NCBI RefSeq assembly: GCF_023612255.1
Contig: NZ_CP063231.1
Coordinates: forward strand, 2,586,001 to 2,650,000
Direction: 5' to 3'
DNA: 64,000 nucleotides
From: Luteibacter flocculans
GTDB taxonomy: Bacteria > Pseudomonadota > Gammaproteobacteria > Xanthomonadales > Rhodanobacteraceae
The notes beneath the pieces are model-generated. The model worked only from the letters and a program-made list of their open reading frames with translations. It searched no databases and was not told the DNA's origin. The translations under genes were made by a program, and so were the position numbers. Shown in pieces: positions 16,099-28,239 of the stretch; positions within the stretch are counted from its first letter, which is position 1; each line of letters starts with the position of its first letter.

Positions 16099-17577
16099 CT
16101 ACGCGCTGCGGCGTTCGTTCTTCGCTGCGTCGGAGCGCATCGCTTCCTGCTGTTCGAGGAAGGCCGCTTCCACGCCGGTCACGTACTCGCCCGAGAAGCA
16201 CGACGTATCGAACTTCGTTAGGTCTTCGTTGCCGTCGGCCACGGCCCAGATCAGATCGTCCAGATCCTGGTAGATCAGCCAATCCGCGCCGAGCGCCTTC
16301 TCCACTTCTTCCACCGTACGGCCGGCCGCGATCAACTCCGAGGCGGCAGGCATATCGATGCCGTAGATGTTGGGGAAGCGCACCGGCGGCGCCGCCGAAG
16401 CGAAGTACACGTTCTTCGCACCCGCGTCGCGAGCCATCTGGATGATCTGCTTCGATGTGGTGCCGCGAACGATGGAATCGTCCACCAGCAGCACGTTCTT
16501 CTTGCGGAACTCGAGATCGATGGCGTTGAGCTTGCGGCGCACGGATTTCACCCGCTCGCCCTGCCCCGGCATGATGAAGGTACGGCCGATGTAGCGATTC
16601 TTGACGAGCCCCTCGCGCATCGGCACGCCCAGTGCCTGGGCCAGCGAACTGGCGGCAGTGCGCGACGTGTCGGGAATGGGAATCACGGCGTCGATGCCGT
16701 GATCGGGGCCGCGCTCGCGCAGGATCTTCTCGGCCAGCTTTTCGCCCATGCGCAGGCGCGCCTTGTACACCGAGACGTCTTCGATCATCGAATCGGGACG
16801 CGCGAGATAAACGTATTCGAAGATGCACGGCGCATGCACGGCGCCTTCCGCGCAGCGCTGCGCATGCAGCTCGCCACCGTCGGTAATGATGACTGCCTCG
16901 CCCGGCTCGATGTCGCGCACGCGCTTGAAGCCCAGCACGTCCAGCGCCACCGACTCGGAGGCGACGGCGTACTCGCGGCCTTCCGGCGTCACGCGCTCGC
17001 CGAGCACCAGCGGACGGATGCCGTTGGGGTCGCGGAAGGCGATCAAGCCGTAGCCGAGCACGAGGGCGATGCACGCGTAGCCGCCCCGCGCGCGCCCATG
17101 CACACGCGATATGGCCTTGAACACATGCTCGGGCGTGAGGTCGCCGCGATCGTCCACCTGCAGTTCGTGCGCCAGCACGTTGAGCAGCACTTCGGAGTCG
17201 GAGTCGGTGTCGATGTGGCGGCGATCGTCCTCGAACATCGCCTTGCGCAGGGCCTCGGTATTCACGAGGTTGCCGTTGTGGGCAAAGGCAATGCCGTAGG
17301 GCGAGTTGACGTAGAAGGGCTGCGCTTCTTCCGTACCTTCGGAGCCTGCCGTGGGATAGCGGCAGTGACCGATACCGATGCGCCCACGCAGCTTGCTCAC
17401 GCCCGCCGAGTTGAAGACGTCGCGGACCAGGCCATTGCCCTTGTGCAGGCGCAGGCGTGCGCCGTCCACGGTGGCGATGCCAGCGGCGTCCTGCCCACGA
17501 TGTTGCAGGACGGTCAGGCCGTCATACAGGGCCGATGCCACTTCCGTGGTACCGACGATGCCGATGATTCCGCACAT
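16099..17577 (-). CDS. purF: Amidophosphoribosyltransferase
   Basis: First committed step of purine synthesis: PRPP plus glutamine to phosphoribosylamine. 492 residues. The N-terminal Ntn glutaminase domain starts MCGIIGIVG, so Cys2 becomes the nucleophile with no propeptide (E. coli type). [14 protein letters not shown] and HCRYPTAGS motifs follow. The C-terminal phosphoribosyltransferase domain carries the PRPP loop [14 protein letters not shown]. Lies 12 bases after cvpA in the conserved dedD-cvpA-purF order. Confidence 0.97.
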   Translation of the reverse strand: MCGIIGIVGTTEVASALYDGLTVLQHRGQDAAGIATVDGARLRLHKGNGLVRDVFNSAGVSKLRGRIGIGHCRYPTAGSEGTEEAQPFYVNSPYGIAFAHNGNLVNTEALRKAMFEDDRRHIDTDSDSEVLLNVLAHELQVDDRGDLTPEHVFKAISRVHGRARGGYACIALVLGYGLIAFRDPNGIRPLVLGERVTPEGREYAVASESVALDVLGFKRVRDIEPGEAVIITDGGELHAQRCAEGAVHAPCIFEYVYLARPDSMIEDVSVYKARLRMGEKLAEKILRERGPDHGIDAVIPIPDTSRTAASSLAQALGVPMREGLVKNRYIGRTFIMPGQGERVKSVRRKLNAIDLEFRKKNVLLVDDSIVRGTTSKQIIQMARDAGAKNVYFASAAPPVRFPNIYGIDMPAASELIAAGRTVEEVEKALGADWLIYQDLDDLIWAVADGNEDLTKFDTSCFSGEYVTGVEAAFLEQQEAMRSDAAKNERRSA

Positions 17578-17589
17578 GGGTGTTGCCTT

Positions 17590-18225
17590 CTACAAAGGGG
17601 CCGCCGTGGACGCGGCGGCAGGGTGAGCATTCGGATGTTGCGAGGGCTGCGCGGGCGTCGCCAGGTCGCGCAGTTTCATCAAATCGTCCCGACTGGGCAA
17701 TGACACATCAGGCATCTTCATGTTTCGCAGCGCCTCGGGCGGGTGCATGTAGCTGCGCACATTCGATGGCACCTGCTGACCCAGCCATGCCGCCGGAGCG
17801 GCGAACTGCGGCAGCATGGCGGACTCCCGCCATAACGGCTCGTTCGGCAACGGCGTGAAGTTCAGCAGGAACACCACGCCACTCACGATGAGCACGCCGC
17901 GCGCCAGACCGAACAACATGCCGAACAGGCGATCCATGCCGCCCATACCGGTGCTCGACACCAGGCGCGAAATAATGAACCGAAACACCGCACCGACCAG
18001 CAGCACGGTGATGAAGCAAAGACCGTAGCCAATGGCCATGCGCGCCGTCGGCAGCGATACGCTGCCTTCGAGGTAGGTCGCCACGACCGGACCGAACAAC
18101 CACGCGATCCAGAACGCCGCCACCCAGATCACCAGCGAAAGCACTTCGGAAATGAGGCCGCGTGCCAGGCCGATCAAGACCGAGAGGAACAGTACGGCGA
18201 GGATGACGTAATCGGCCCAGTTCAC
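17590..18225 (-). CDS. cvpA: CvpA family membrane protein
   Basis: 211-residue inner membrane protein with four predicted transmembrane helices in the first 165 residues (starting WADYVILAVLFLSVLIGLARG) and a soluble Pro/Ala-rich tail. In E. coli CvpA is needed for colicin V production and envelope stress tolerance; the molecular role is not settled. Start supported by the family N terminus. Operon position between dedD and purF is conserved. Confidence 0.92.
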   Translation of the reverse strand: MNWADYVILAVLFLSVLIGLARGLISEVLSLVIWVAAFWIAWLFGPVVATYLEGSVSLPTARMAIGYGLCFITVLLVGAVFRFIISRLVSSTGMGGMDRLFGMLFGLARGVLIVSGVVFLLNFTPLPNEPLWRESAMLPQFAAPAAWLGQQVPSNVRSYMHPPEALRNMKMPDVSLPSRDDLMKLRDLATPAQPSQHPNAHPAAASTAAPL

Positions 18226-18259
18226 GTGCTACTCCGGCTGCGCGAGCGGTGGCGGGCCG

Positions 18260-19309
18260 TTACGGCGCCGTGACGACGACGCCGTCGAGACCGACCTTGG
18301 CCTTGATCTGGTCCTTGAGGCGCACTGCGTCGTCGCGCTGCGTCTGCGGCCCGGCGCGCACGCGCCAGAGCTTGCCGCTGCCCGCGGCGACGCTGTCCAC
18401 ATACCCCGGAATGCCCGCGGCGCGCAGCTTGTCGCGCAAGCGCGTGGCATCGGCCTCGCTGCTGACGGCGGCGACCTGCACGGCGAAACCGCCTGCGCGG
18501 GGGGCGGCGGCGGGCACCGCAGGGCTGGCGGCAGGCGTCGCCGCCGGGGCGGTCGCCGGACGCGGCGCGGGCGCCACGTCGGCGGCCTGCGTCTCCGGTT
18601 TGGACGACAGGCTGGCCGGCGCACCCGGCACCGCGGCGACGATCTTCAACCGGGCCGCTTCGGCTGCCGCACGCGTCTCGAAGGGGCCAGCGGTGACTCG
18701 GGTGAGCGACTTGCCGGCCTGCGTGGTGGCGGCCGTGCTGACCGGGTAGCCCAGCGCCTTCACCTTCTGAACCAGGGCGTCCGCCTTGGCGTGATCGGCG
18801 TAGGCACTGAGGTTGATGCTGTAGCTGCCGCGCGCAGCGGTACCTGCCGGCAGCGCGGGAGCGGGAGGCGTCGCGGCGGGCACGGTGGCCGGCGCCGGCT
18901 TGGCGGCAGGCTTCGTAGCCGCGGCCACGGCGGGCTTGTTGGCGGCAGCAGGCGTGGCGAAGTCTTCCGGCAACGCATCGGCCGGCTTGCGGGTTGCAAT
19001 GTCCACCGAAGCCAGGCGATTGCCATTGCCCGGCGTGACGACGGCGGCCGGCGCGGAGGCTGGCGTCGCGGGCGGCGTGGCGGGCGTGCTTCCGGCGGCC
19101 ACGCCGTTCGCGGGCGGCGTGCCGGCGGGGGCGACGTCCAGCGTGCGTGACTGCAGTTCGCGATCCGGTGCCGGCGGAATGGCGAGGCTGACCGTCTGGT
19201 CGGCATCGGTCTTCGGCGGCGTGCTGGGGAACATCATCGGCAGGAACAGGACCGCCAGCGCGATCAGGACGGCGGCACCCAGCAGGCGTGTTTTCAAGGA
19301 AGGCTCCAT
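18260..19309 (-). CDS. dedD: DedD-like protein with two SPOR domains
   Basis: 349-residue inner-membrane-anchored protein: short cytoplasmic start, one transmembrane helix (about 8-27), a long Ala/Pro-rich periplasmic linker, then two SPOR domains (about 160-235 and 273-349). SPOR domains bind septal peptidoglycan stripped of stem peptides, so a role in cell division like E. coli DedD is expected. E. coli DedD (220 residues) has a single SPOR domain; the second one here (YSINLSAYAD... and FAVQVAAVSS...) makes it longer. Located between folC and cvpA, as is conserved. Confidence 0.88.
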   Translation of the reverse strand: MEPSLKTRLLGAAVLIALAVLFLPMMFPSTPPKTDADQTVSLAIPPAPDRELQSRTLDVAPAGTPPANGVAAGSTPATPPATPASAPAAVVTPGNGNRLASVDIATRKPADALPEDFATPAAANKPAVAAATKPAAKPAPATVPAATPPAPALPAGTAARGSYSINLSAYADHAKADALVQKVKALGYPVSTAATTQAGKSLTRVTAGPFETRAAAEAARLKIVAAVPGAPASLSSKPETQAADVAPAPRPATAPAATPAASPAVPAAAPRAGGFAVQVAAVSSEADATRLRDKLRAAGIPGYVDSVAAGSGKLWRVRAGPQTQRDDAVRLKDQIKAKVGLDGVVVTAP

Positions 19310-19384
19310 ACGACCGGCGCTATGCGAATCACAGCGATTATAACCGGCAATGGGCCCGCCCCGGAGGATGGCGCGAGGCGGCGT

Positions 19385-20662
19385 TCACATGGCTCGGGAC
19401 AAGGCAGCCGCAGCCACGAAGAACGAACCGAACAGCAGCACCGTGTCGTTCTCGTCAGCCGCCTCGCGCGCCGCCGCCCAGGCCGTGCCGACGTCCGCAT
19501 ACGTCGAGGCGGGTGCGGCAGGCAGCACGGCGGCAAGCGTCGCTGCGAGAGCGTCCGCTGCGAGGCCACGCGGCGTGTCTCGATCCAGGCCTGCGATGAA
19601 CCAGCGATCGATGCGGGCCCCCATGGCCTCGACCACGCCCGCGACGTCCTTGTCCGCCAGGGCGCCATAGACAGCCAGCACGCGGCCCGACGAAGGCCGC
19701 GCGTCGAGCCATGCCGCCAGCGCGCGTGCAGCCTGCGGGTTGTGGCCGACATCGACGAGGGTGAGCGGACGATCTCCGATGCGTTGCAGGCGGCCTGAAA
19801 CGCGCACGTCCAACAGCGCGGTACGCAGCGCCGAAGGCGACACGTCGACCCGCGTGCCGAGGGCATGGATCGCGGCGAGCGCCGTGGCGGCATTGGCGAG
19901 CTGCACGGGAGCGGCAAGCGCCGGCAACGGAAGCGTGATCGCGGTGCCGTCGCGATGGCCCCACGACCACTCCCCCGCCGTGGATGCGTTCGCGGACTGC
20001 GCCCAGAACGCTTCGCCTGCCCGAACGATGTCGGCCCCGATGCGACGCAGCGCGTCGAGCAAACCCTGCGGCGGCGCCAGCTCGCCGACAATCACGGGAC
20101 GACCGCCCCTCGCGATACCCGCCTTCTCGCGACCGATGCTGTCGCGATCGTTGCCCAGCCAGTCCTGGTGGTCCAGGTCCACGGTGGTCACGACCGCGAC
20201 GTCCGCATCGACGATATTCACCGCATCGAGCCGACCGCCGAGCCCCACCTCGAGGATGGCCACGTCGACCGACGCACGGGCGATGAGATCGATCGCGGCC
20301 AGCGTGCCGAATTCGAAATACGTCTGCGGGATGGCCCCGCGCGCGGCCTCGATCCGTTCGAAGGAGGCCACCAGCGCCTCGTCGGAGACGTCGTTACCGT
20401 CGATGCGAATGCGCTCGTTGTAGCGAAGCAGATGTGGGGAGGTATAGCAGCCGGTACGGTAGCCGGCGGCGCGCAACATGCCTTCCAGCAGCGCCACGGT
20501 GGAACCCTTGCCGTTCGTACCGCCGACGGTGAGCACGATGGGGGCCGGTCGCGGCGCGCCCATGGCTTCCCACACCGCGCGGACGCGATCGAGGCCCAGC
20601 GCGATGTCGCGCGGATGCGTGCTTTCCTGGTAAGCGAGCCATTCGGCGAGTGTGCGGGTCAT
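19385..20662 (-). CDS. folC: Bifunctional dihydrofolate/folylpolyglutamate synthase
   Basis: Adds glutamate to dihydropteroate to form dihydrofolate, then extends the polyglutamate tail of folates. 425 residues of the Mur ligase superfamily. Visible are the ATP loop TVGGTNGKGSTVALLE (about 45-60), YTSPHLLRYNERIRI, ILEVGLGGRLDAVN, and DLDHQDWLGND with its metal-contact residues. First gene of the folC-dedD-cvpA-purF-DUF455 run; accD, often found upstream, is not here. Divergent from the hydroxylase-family gene across a 72-base gap. Confidence 0.95.
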   Translation of the reverse strand: MTRTLAEWLAYQESTHPRDIALGLDRVRAVWEAMGAPRPAPIVLTVGGTNGKGSTVALLEGMLRAAGYRTGCYTSPHLLRYNERIRIDGNDVSDEALVASFERIEAARGAIPQTYFEFGTLAAIDLIARASVDVAILEVGLGGRLDAVNIVDADVAVVTTVDLDHQDWLGNDRDSIGREKAGIARGGRPVIVGELAPPQGLLDALRRIGADIVRAGEAFWAQSANASTAGEWSWGHRDGTAITLPLPALAAPVQLANAATALAAIHALGTRVDVSPSALRTALLDVRVSGRLQRIGDRPLTLVDVGHNPQAARALAAWLDARPSSGRVLAVYGALADKDVAGVVEAMGARIDRWFIAGLDRDTPRGLAADALAATLAAVLPAAPASTYADVGTAWAAAREAADENDTVLLFGSFFVAAAALSRAM

Positions 20663-20734
20663 GCCAGTTTCTTTGCGTACGAGGGGGCGGAGATTGGCAC
20701 GCCGGAAAGCCCGACGAAAGAGGCGCGACGCTTA

Positions 20735-21892
20735 ATGGTGCGACCGGTCGCACGCATGGCGACCATGGCGAAGGTAGACGGCATGTTCCCGGGTTGGGCC
20801 CACCTTGTCGATTGGACGAGCGCACACGCGATCGTTCCGTTTCTCGGGCTGCTGCATCTGACGGGCCTGGCGGGGGATCCTCGCGAGATCGCCGAGGCCA
20901 TCCTCATTTCGATCCTGCAGGTGCTGATCATCGCCTGCCTGTTCCGTCCGCTGGAGTCGTTGATGCCGGCGGAACGCTGGACCGATCGACGGCTGACGCG
21001 CGTGGATTGGCAATACACGCTGATGATGCTGCTGGGCATCTTTCCGATGTTCAGCTACCTCGTGCTGACCCCGATCAGCCATCTGTTCGGCGGCGATGAC
21101 GATGGCACGACCACGGCGTCGGGCATCGCCTTGTGGATACCCGGCTTGAACGGCCATCCGCTGTTGCTGTTCCTGGTCTACTACGCCATCTACGACCTCG
21201 TGTACTACTGGATGCATCGTCTGCAGCACGCCTTGCCGTGGTGGTGGGCGCTGCACAGCATGCATCACAGCACGCGGCAGATGAGCTGCTGGACCAACGA
21301 TCGCGGCAGCCTCGTGGATGGTTTCCTGCAATCGATGGTGCTGGCGGCGGTGGGCCTGTTCATCGGCGTGGCGCCGACCGAATTCGCCTGGCTGATGCTG
21401 CTCGGCGAACTGGTGCAGAACTTCTCGCACGCCAACGTGCGGGTGCGCTTCGGGCCGGTGCTCGACCGCGTCCTCGTCTCGCCCGTGTTTCATCGCCTGC
21501 ACCACATGCGTGTCGATCCCGACCGCCCGACGCTGCACGACTGCAACTACGGGCAGGTCTTTGCGATCTGGGACACGCTTTTCGGCACGGCACTGCATGG
21601 CGAACCCGTCCGTCCGACCGGCGTGGGCGATCCGATGGTGGATGCGGACAACGACAAGGGCCTCGTCGGCCTGCACTGGGCGGCGTTGCGTCGCTTCTGG
21701 GGTGCGGTGACCTGTCGCGCGGGCTGGCGGCTCGGAGACGTGGCCTTCAGCGAGGCCCATCGGCCCATTCCCGTGTCGGAACTCGACCTGCATGCACTGG
21801 AAGGGATGCACGCGAGTATGCCGAGCACACCGGCGGCAATATCGATAACGGTGGAACCTTCGACGGAACAAACGAGAACCGCCTCGGCGTGA
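20735..21892 (+). CDS. Sterol desaturase / fatty acid hydroxylase family protein
   Basis: 385-residue membrane di-iron enzyme of the fatty acid hydroxylase superfamily. The histidine clusters that bind iron are in place: HRLQH and HSMHH (in YYWMHRLQHALPWWW and ALHSMHHSTRQ) and HRLHH near SPVFHRLHHMRVDP, plus an SHANVR motif. Several hydrophobic segments precede and separate them. It probably hydroxylates or desaturates a lipid; substrate unknown. Starts at 20735, 20756 and 20765 are all in frame. The first is preferred weakly, as an AAAGAGG sequence lies about 11 bases upstream. Confidence 0.85.
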   Translation: MVRPVARMATMAKVDGMFPGWAHLVDWTSAHAIVPFLGLLHLTGLAGDPREIAEAILISILQVLIIACLFRPLESLMPAERWTDRRLTRVDWQYTLMMLLGIFPMFSYLVLTPISHLFGGDDDGTTTASGIALWIPGLNGHPLLLFLVYYAIYDLVYYWMHRLQHALPWWWALHSMHHSTRQMSCWTNDRGSLVDGFLQSMVLAAVGLFIGVAPTEFAWLMLLGELVQNFSHANVRVRFGPVLDRVLVSPVFHRLHHMRVDPDRPTLHDCNYGQVFAIWDTLFGTALHGEPVRPTGVGDPMVDADNDKGLVGLHWAALRRFWGAVTCRAGWRLGDVAFSEAHRPIPVSELDLHALEGMHASMPSTPAAISITVEPSTEQTRTASA

Positions 21893-21913
21893 CCTTGCGT
21901 CACACCGAGGCGG
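21879..21913. terminator. Bidirectional stem-loop between convergent genes
   Basis: 15-bp stem (21879-21893 / 21899-21913) with one mismatch and a five-base loop, spanning the hydroxylase stop codon and facing the purA stop at 21937. Lacks a clear T run on either side. Position between convergent genes supports a terminator role. Confidence 0.5.
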
Positions 21914-21936
21914 CGAGTCGTCTCACGCGTTGACGA

Positions 21937-24160
<2,224 letters not shown>

Positions 24161-24164
<4 letters not shown>

Positions 24165-25294
24165 TGGGCGCTCCCCTGCGGCTGGTTCGGATTGGCGGCG
24201 TCGGTGGTGGCGGACTGAATGACCGTGCCCACGCCGGGCACGTTACGCACGGCGCCATTGGCTTCCACCGGCAACTGCACGATGTTCTTGCCGTTGCTGC
24301 CGTCGATGACCTTCGGATTGCCGGCCATCACTTCCTCGACGGTTTCGAGCCAGAGCCGGCGACGGGTGACCTCCGGCGCGGCGCGGTATTCCTTGAGCAG
24401 GAGGTTGAAGCGCTCCGCGTCGCCGTTGGCGCGCGCAATACGCTCGACGCGATCCGCCTCGGCTTCGGCAGCGATGCGCGCGGCGTCGCCACGCGCCACA
24501 GGCACGACCTGGCTTTCGTAGGCACGTGCCTTGTTTTCTTCGCTCTGCTTGTCTTCGCGCGCGGCGTTGACGTCGTCGAACGCGTCCTTCACTTCCTTCG
24601 GCGGCGAGACGTTCTGGAAGCTGACGCCCGTGACGAGGATGCCTGCATCGTACTTGTCGAGCGTGGCCTGGAGGATGTCGCGCGTCTGCTGCTGCAGGGT
24701 TTCCTTGGCGGCCGGCGCTACACCCGCCACGGGTGCCTGCGCCGGCGCAGGCGTGTCCACGCCCGGCGTGGTCAGGATGTTGTCCATGATGTTCGCGCCG
24801 ACGACGGAGCGAACGGCGGCTTCGGCGGCGTTATGGATGGTGTTCTCGTCGCGATCGGCATTGGAATACAGAAACTTCCGCGCGTCGGACACCTGGTACT
24901 GCACGTTGAAGTCGATGGCGATGATGTTCTCGTCGCGGGTGAGCATCGACACGTTGTCGGACACCGAACGCACCTGGGTCGTTTCGACCTTGGTCACGGT
25001 TTCCACCGGGCTCGGCGCCTTGAGGTGGAAGCCGGGCGGCAGGATGCGCGAGAACTGGCCGAAGCGCAGCACTACGCCGACCTGGCGCGCGTCGATCACC
25101 GTGTAGCTGGAGACCAGCAACCAGGCCACCGCGAACACGAGCACGATGGTGAACACGCCACCGCTGCCTGCGCCGAATTTCCCGAGCCGGGCCTTGATGC
25201 TCTTGATCGCGCCGTCGAGATCGGGTTTGCGCCCGTTCGACCGGTTGCGATTCCAGGGGTCCTTCTGGCCGTTGCCGGGTTCGTTCCAAGCCAT
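24161..25294 (-). CDS. hflK: HflK, SPFH-domain modulator of FtsH
   Basis: 377-residue partner of HflC. A Gly/Asn-rich cytoplasmic start (MAWNEPGNGQKDPW) is typical of HflK. A transmembrane segment follows (about 55-77), then the SPFH domain (AWLLVSSYTVIDARQVGVVLRFG), a long coiled coil (about 235-310) and a disordered Ala/Asn/Gln-rich tail. The ATG at 25294 is chosen by the family N terminus and a GGAGACT ribosome site; the upstream 32 codons are not conserved. 165 bases of gene-free sequence separate it from hflX. Confidence 0.95.
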
Positions 25295-25459
25295 GGGCGA
25301 CAGTCTCCTTCGGGGACCGGAGGGTGGGTGGCTGGCAAGCCTTGGGGTGGACCCGCCGCGGCGGGACAAAGACGTCGGGAGCGCGAACACCCGTCGCCGC
25401 GGCCATTCCGGCGCGCAAACGACGTGAATTCTACCAGATGGCTGCGATCGAATGCTCGC

Positions 25460-26767
25460 TCAGTGGTCGGCCTGATCCTGGCCGATCAGCTCGCGCAGCG
25501 AGCCCGAATGGGCGTCATCGCCTACCAGGGGCGCCAGCACGGAGCGCGGGGCGTCGATGTCGAGGTGCCAGCCAAGCTCGTCGACCTGCTCGGCGGCGAT
25601 CGCTCCGGCGGCCTTGAGCCGCGCATGCAGGCGTCCCGCACTGAGAGGAAGCTCAAGTCCGGCCCGGATGCGTTCGCCGCCGAGCAGTTCGCCCAGCGCC
25701 ACCCGCAGACCATCGAGTCCGGCGCCGGTCGCCGCGGAGAGCCAGACCTGCCGCGGTTTGCCGTCGTCGCCGCGGTCCACGCGGGGTTCGGTCTCGACGA
25801 GATCGACCTTGTTCATCACGGAGAGCTGCGGGACGTCGCCCGCGCCGATTTCCTCAAGGACCGAATTCACCACGCGGGCCAGCAGCTCGCGTTCCTCGTC
25901 GGCGGCGTCGCTCACATGAATGAGCAGATCCGCATCGCGGGCCTCGGCCAGGGTCGCGCGGAACGCCGCCACGAGATCGTGCGGCAGCTCGCGGATGAAG
26001 CCGACGGTATCGGCGATCACGGCAGGACCGCAGGACAGGCCATCGATCTTGCGCACGGTCGGGTCCAGGGTGGCGAACAACTGGTCGGCCGCATACACGG
26101 CGCCCGCGGTCAGCGCGTTGAACAAGGTCGACTTGCCCGCGTTGGTGTAACCCACCAGCGCCACGCGCGGCACGGTATTGCGCAGGCGCGCACGACGCTG
26201 CTGATCGCGCTGGACCTGCACCTTTTCGAGGCGCTTGGTCAGCATCTTCACCCGCTCGGCGAGCAGGCGACGGTCGGTTTCGAGCTGCGTCTCACCGGGG
26301 CCGCGGTTGCCGATGGCACCGCCGCGCTGCGCGTCGAGATGGGTCCAGCCCCGCACCAGCCGCGTGGCGAGGTGCTTCAACTGGGCCAGTTCGACTTCGA
26401 GCTTGCCTTCGTGGGAGCGGGCGCGCTGGGCGAAGATGTCCAGGATGAGCCCGGCTCGATCGACGACGCGGGCCTTGAGGTGCTTTTCGAGGTTACGTTC
26501 CTGCACGGGGCTGAGCACGTGGTCGACGAGGACCAGGTCGGCCTCCAGGGCGCGGACCGCTTCGGCGACTTCGTCGGCCTTGCCGCTGCCGATGTAGAAC
26601 CGCGGATTGGGCGCTTCCACGCGCGCGGGAATGCTGGCCAGGATCTCCGCGCCGGCAGACCTCACCAGCTCGGCGAATTCCTCGCCCCGGCGGACCGCAT
26701 CGCCTTCGCCGCGGGAATGCGGCAACACCAGCACGGCGCGATCGCCTTTCTTTTGTCTATCGAACAC
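25460..26767 (-). CDS. hflX: Ribosome-associated GTPase HflX
   Basis: 435-residue Obg-HflX GTPase that binds the 50S subunit and splits or rescues stalled ribosomes under stress. The N-terminal HflX domain includes NPRFYIGSGKADEV. A coiled linker (QLETDRRLLAERVKMLTKRLEKV) precedes the G domain: G1 VGYTNAGKSTLFN (about 206-218), G3 DTVGFIRELPHDL and G4 NKVD. In the miaA-hfq-hflX cluster; an inverted repeat lies between hfq and this gene. Confidence 0.96.
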   Translation of the reverse strand: MFDRQKKGDRAVLVLPHSRGEGDAVRRGEEFAELVRSAGAEILASIPARVEAPNPRFYIGSGKADEVAEAVRALEADLVLVDHVLSPVQERNLEKHLKARVVDRAGLILDIFAQRARSHEGKLEVELAQLKHLATRLVRGWTHLDAQRGGAIGNRGPGETQLETDRRLLAERVKMLTKRLEKVQVQRDQQRRARLRNTVPRVALVGYTNAGKSTLFNALTAGAVYAADQLFATLDPTVRKIDGLSCGPAVIADTVGFIRELPHDLVAAFRATLAEARDADLLIHVSDAADEERELLARVVNSVLEEIGAGDVPQLSVMNKVDLVETEPRVDRGDDGKPRQVWLSAATGAGLDGLRVALGELLGGERIRAGLELPLSAGRLHARLKAAGAIAAEQVDELGWHLDIDAPRSVLAPLVGDDAHSGSLRELIGQDQADH

Positions 26768-26796
26768 TTAGCGGGATGCCTCAGGGGTATGAAGAA

Positions 26797-26829
26797 GGAG
26801 TGCGCGCCGCCTCGGCGTACGCGCACTCC
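26797..26829 (-). terminator. 10-bp stem-loop between hfq and hflX
   Basis: Perfect inverted repeat 26797-26806 / 26820-26829 with a 13-base GC-rich loop. On the minus strand it is followed by TTCTTC, a weak T-rich tract, 30 bases past the hfq stop. It could partly terminate transcription after hfq, or stabilise the hfq message 3' end. Confidence 0.5.
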
Positions 26830-26858
26830 ATCCTACATGGGATTCCGCTGCGGCCCCC

Positions 26859-27119
26859 TCAACCCTCGCCGTCACCCGACCCGGCGTCGGCATGGTTTTC
26901 ATGGCCGCCGACCCGGACGTTCCGGCTGGGGACCACGGTGGAGATGGCGTGCTTGTAGACCATCTGGCTCACCTGGTTGCGCAGCAGCACCACGAACTGG
27001 TCGAACGACTCGATCGTGCCCTGCAACTTGATGCCGTTCACCAGATAGATGGCGACCGGCACGCGCTCGCGACGAAGCGCATTCAGAAACGGATCCTGCA
27101 ACGACTGCCCTTTGGACAT
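26859..27119 (-). CDS. hfq: RNA chaperone Hfq
   Basis: Sm-like hexameric chaperone that pairs small RNAs with target mRNAs. 86 residues: start [19 protein letters not shown] with the rim Arg patch (RRER, residues 16-19), the Sm1 motif [13 protein letters not shown], and Sm2 with the RNA-binding YKHAIS at 55-60, then a short acidic Gly/Asp-rich tail. The tail is much shorter than in enteric Hfq (102). Lies between miaA and hflX, as in E. coli. A GGGGAGAAG ribosome site precedes the ATG. Confidence 0.97.
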   Translation of the reverse strand: MSKGQSLQDPFLNALRRERVPVAIYLVNGIKLQGTIESFDQFVVLLRNQVSQMVYKHAISTVVPSRNVRVGGHENHADAGSGDGEG

Positions 27120-27233
27120 TCTTCTTCTCCCCTACGCCTCTCGTACGGGTCCGGGTAAAAAACGCCAATGGCGCCCCGGCCCAAGTGCTTTGAATCTTAA
27201 CTGCTTTTAAATGCCCGCAGGAAGCGTTGACCG

Positions 27234-28187
27234 TCACGGTCTCGGCATTCCCACGAACTGCGCCACCGCGCGGGCCACCTCGGGCGTCGGATCCCCCCGA
27301 TCCGGGTCGAACGTGCGGGCGTCATACTCGCTGCGGAGCCAGGTGACCTGGCGTTTCGCGAGCTGACGAGTGGCATAGATAGCACGGTTCCGGAATGTCG
27401 TGGCGTCGCCCTCCCCCTCGAGGTACTCCCAGGCCTGCCGATAGCCCACCGCGCGGATCGCCGGCAGGTCGGCATGGAGGTCGGCGCGCCGCTTAAGCTG
27501 GCGTACCTCGTCGAGGAAACCCGCCGCCAGCATCTCATCGAAGCGCCGAGCGATGCGCTCGTGGAGCAACGAGCGGTCGTCCGGAAGGAGCGCCAGCTTC
27601 AGCACCCGCCATGGAAAGCGCTGCACCGTCCCCACCTGCTGGAGTTCGGTGAGCGGTCGCCCGGTGAGGGTCATGACCTCGAGGGCACGCTGGATCCGTT
27701 GGGCGTCGCCCGGCCGGATTCGTGCACCTGCGACGGGATCGAGTGCCGCCATGCGCGCATGCATGGCAGTCCACCCGATGCTCGCCGCCTCCGCGGCAAG
27801 GGTCTGCCGCAGGGCGGGATCCGCCTCAGGCAGATCGGACAGGCCGCGCTGGAGCGCCCGAAAGTACAGACCCGTGCCGCCGACCAGCAACGGCACGTTA
27901 CCCCGCTCTCGGATGGCCTCCATCGCTACCAGCGCATCCTCGCGGAAGTCGGCCGCCGAATACGGCTGCGCCGGATCGCGAATGTCGATCAGCGCATGGG
28001 GATAACGCGCCAGCGTCACCGCATCCGGCTTGGCCGACCCGATGTCCAGGCCACGGTACACAAGCGCCGAATCGACGCTGATCAGTTCCACCGGGAAGCG
28101 ATCCGCGAGGGCACAGGCGAGCGCGGTCTTCCCCGAGGCGGTGGGGCCCATGAGAAAGATGGCGAGGGGGCGAACGTCGGCAGGCAT
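27234..28187 (-). CDS. miaA: tRNA dimethylallyltransferase
   Basis: Adds a dimethylallyl group to A37 of tRNAs reading UNN codons. 317 residues with P-loop [13 protein letters not shown] (residues 12-24), the substrate motif [23 protein letters not shown] and the [10 protein letters not shown] segment. C-terminal helix with [13 protein letters not shown]. First gene of the miaA-hfq-hflX-hflK-hflC-purA run; its upstream region is the 28.2-28.7 kb motif array. Confidence 0.96.
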   Translation of the reverse strand: MPADVRPLAIFLMGPTASGKTALACALADRFPVELISVDSALVYRGLDIGSAKPDAVTLARYPHALIDIRDPAQPYSAADFREDALVAMEAIRERGNVPLLVGGTGLYFRALQRGLSDLPEADPALRQTLAAEAASIGWTAMHARMAALDPVAGARIRPGDAQRIQRALEVMTLTGRPLTELQQVGTVQRFPWRVLKLALLPDDRSLLHERIARRFDEMLAAGFLDEVRQLKRRADLHADLPAIRAVGYRQAWEYLEGEGDATTFRNRAIYATRQLAKRQVTWLRSEYDARTFDPDRGDPTPEVARAVAQFVGMPRP

Positions 28188-28239
28188 CCTGCGAGGTTAA
28201 CGCAGCCGCGACCCAACGGTGATCAAACCGTAAGCAGCA

